Program-made: the position numbers and the translations under genes
The notes under the pieces: generated by a model
What the model was told of the DNA's origin: nothing
Seen by the model: only the letters and a program-made list of their open reading frames with translations
The model's database searches: none
Shown here: positions 5,186 through 5,407 of the stretch, one piece after another
How the letters are laid out: every line of letters begins with the position of its first letter
Position numbering within the stretch: the stretch's first letter is position 1
Origin: JAIFWN01 sp049304015
Lineage (GTDB): Bacteria > Patescibacteriota > Minisyncoccia > Phycocordibacterales > Zambryskibacteraceae
Assembly: GCA_049304015.1 (NCBI GenBank)
Contig: JBAQNS010000008.1
Span: forward strand, 1-5,407
Reading direction: 5' to 3'
Length of the DNA: 5,407 nucleotides

Positions 5186-5407
5186 GGAATACAGACACCG
5201 AGTGCCCACATTGGATGAGTTGAGGCAAAATCGTAAGGATTCAGAGAGAAAGACAGGCAAGCCAAAGTCTAGGCTTTTTACCAAGGGTAATAAAGAAGAG
5301 TTGGAAGCATTGGCCAAGTTGAAGGAAAGAGTAGAAATAGAGAACGACATCATCATCGCTCATCTTGAGAACCAAAATGAACTTTTGCTTGAGATGATTA
5401 GAAAGAT
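5184..5407 (+). CDS. Partial gene: charged helical protein of unknown function
   Basis: An open frame from ATG 5184 runs to the window end (74 codons, no stop), so the 3' part is missing. I do not recognise the product. The N-terminus MEYRHRVPTLDELRQNRKDS and the basic stretch ERKTGKPKSRLFTKGNK are followed by a long heptad-like segment from about residue 37 (KEELEALAKLKERVEIENDI, then IIAHLENQNELLLEMIRK). This suggests a coiled coil or long amphipathic helix. No signal peptide or membrane segment is seen. A stop (TGA at 5154-5156) lies upstream in frame and no other start exists between, so ATG 5184 fixes the N-terminus. It is divergent from infC and is preceded by the inverted-repeat element. 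There is no Shine-Dalgarno. Confidence 0.7.
   Translation, partial: MEYRHRVPTLDELRQNRKDSERKTGKPKSRLFTKGNKEELEALAKLKERVEIENDIIIAHLENQNELLLEMIRK

Noticed and set aside
5057..5356. Minus-strand frame over the divergent region and the gene at 5184
   Set aside because: It crosses the promoter region and the inverted repeat, and is antisense to a better supported plus-strand gene.

Overview
The window looks like part of a small, AT-rich genome of the Candidate Phyla Radiation (Patescibacteria, most likely a Parcubacteria-type lineage). This is inferred from the base composition, compact gene spacing, weak or absent Shine-Dalgarno sequences, the style of the beta-CASP hydrolase and translation proteins, and the mixture of short orphan proteins with a GT-C type membrane glycosyltransferase. 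UGA behaves as a stop and the standard code fits. No mobile-element gene, CRISPR array, tRNA or rRNA is visible.

Layout. Bases 1-240 hold a promoter, a strongly folded non-coding RNA (about 83-237) that resembles 6S RNA in shape, and an intrinsic terminator. A small four-helix membrane protein (254-655, +) follows. Next comes a beta-CASP metallo-beta-lactamase RNA hydrolase (709-2073, +; an ATG at 682 is an alternative start). Convergent to it, sharing a 6-bp TTATAA, is a polytopic glycosyltransferase (-). Its conserved N-terminus with the GDE motif lies upstream of the first ATG, so the gene must start at a non-AUG codon near 3459. A short acidic orphan protein (3543-3878, +) converges on the classical infC-rpmI-rplT operon (-, 5007 to 3908) across a bidirectional terminator at 3882-3906. 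A divergent, charged, probably coiled-coil protein starts at 5184 (+) and runs off the window.

The most unusual signal is a pair of inverted-repeat elements, 646-710 and 5107-5185. Each consists of CCCGTTAGAAAT, an AT-rich loop with a promoter-like -10 box, and ATTTCTAACGGG directly abutting a start codon. The two start codons differ (GTG and ATG), and the opposite arm differs in a compensating way (C and T), so the first base of the start codon is itself paired in both copies. My inference is a start-codon-sequestering hairpin. It would block translation from read-through transcripts that contain both arms and permit it from transcripts that begin inside the loop. The two elements precede unrelated genes, which suggests a dispersed regulatory family in this genome.

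Functionally, infC-rpmI-rplT supplies initiation factor IF3 and ribosomal proteins bL35 and bL20. The beta-CASP enzyme probably processes or degrades RNA, and the 6S-like RNA may tune RNA polymerase. The membrane proteins and the two orphan proteins are not obviously linked to these.
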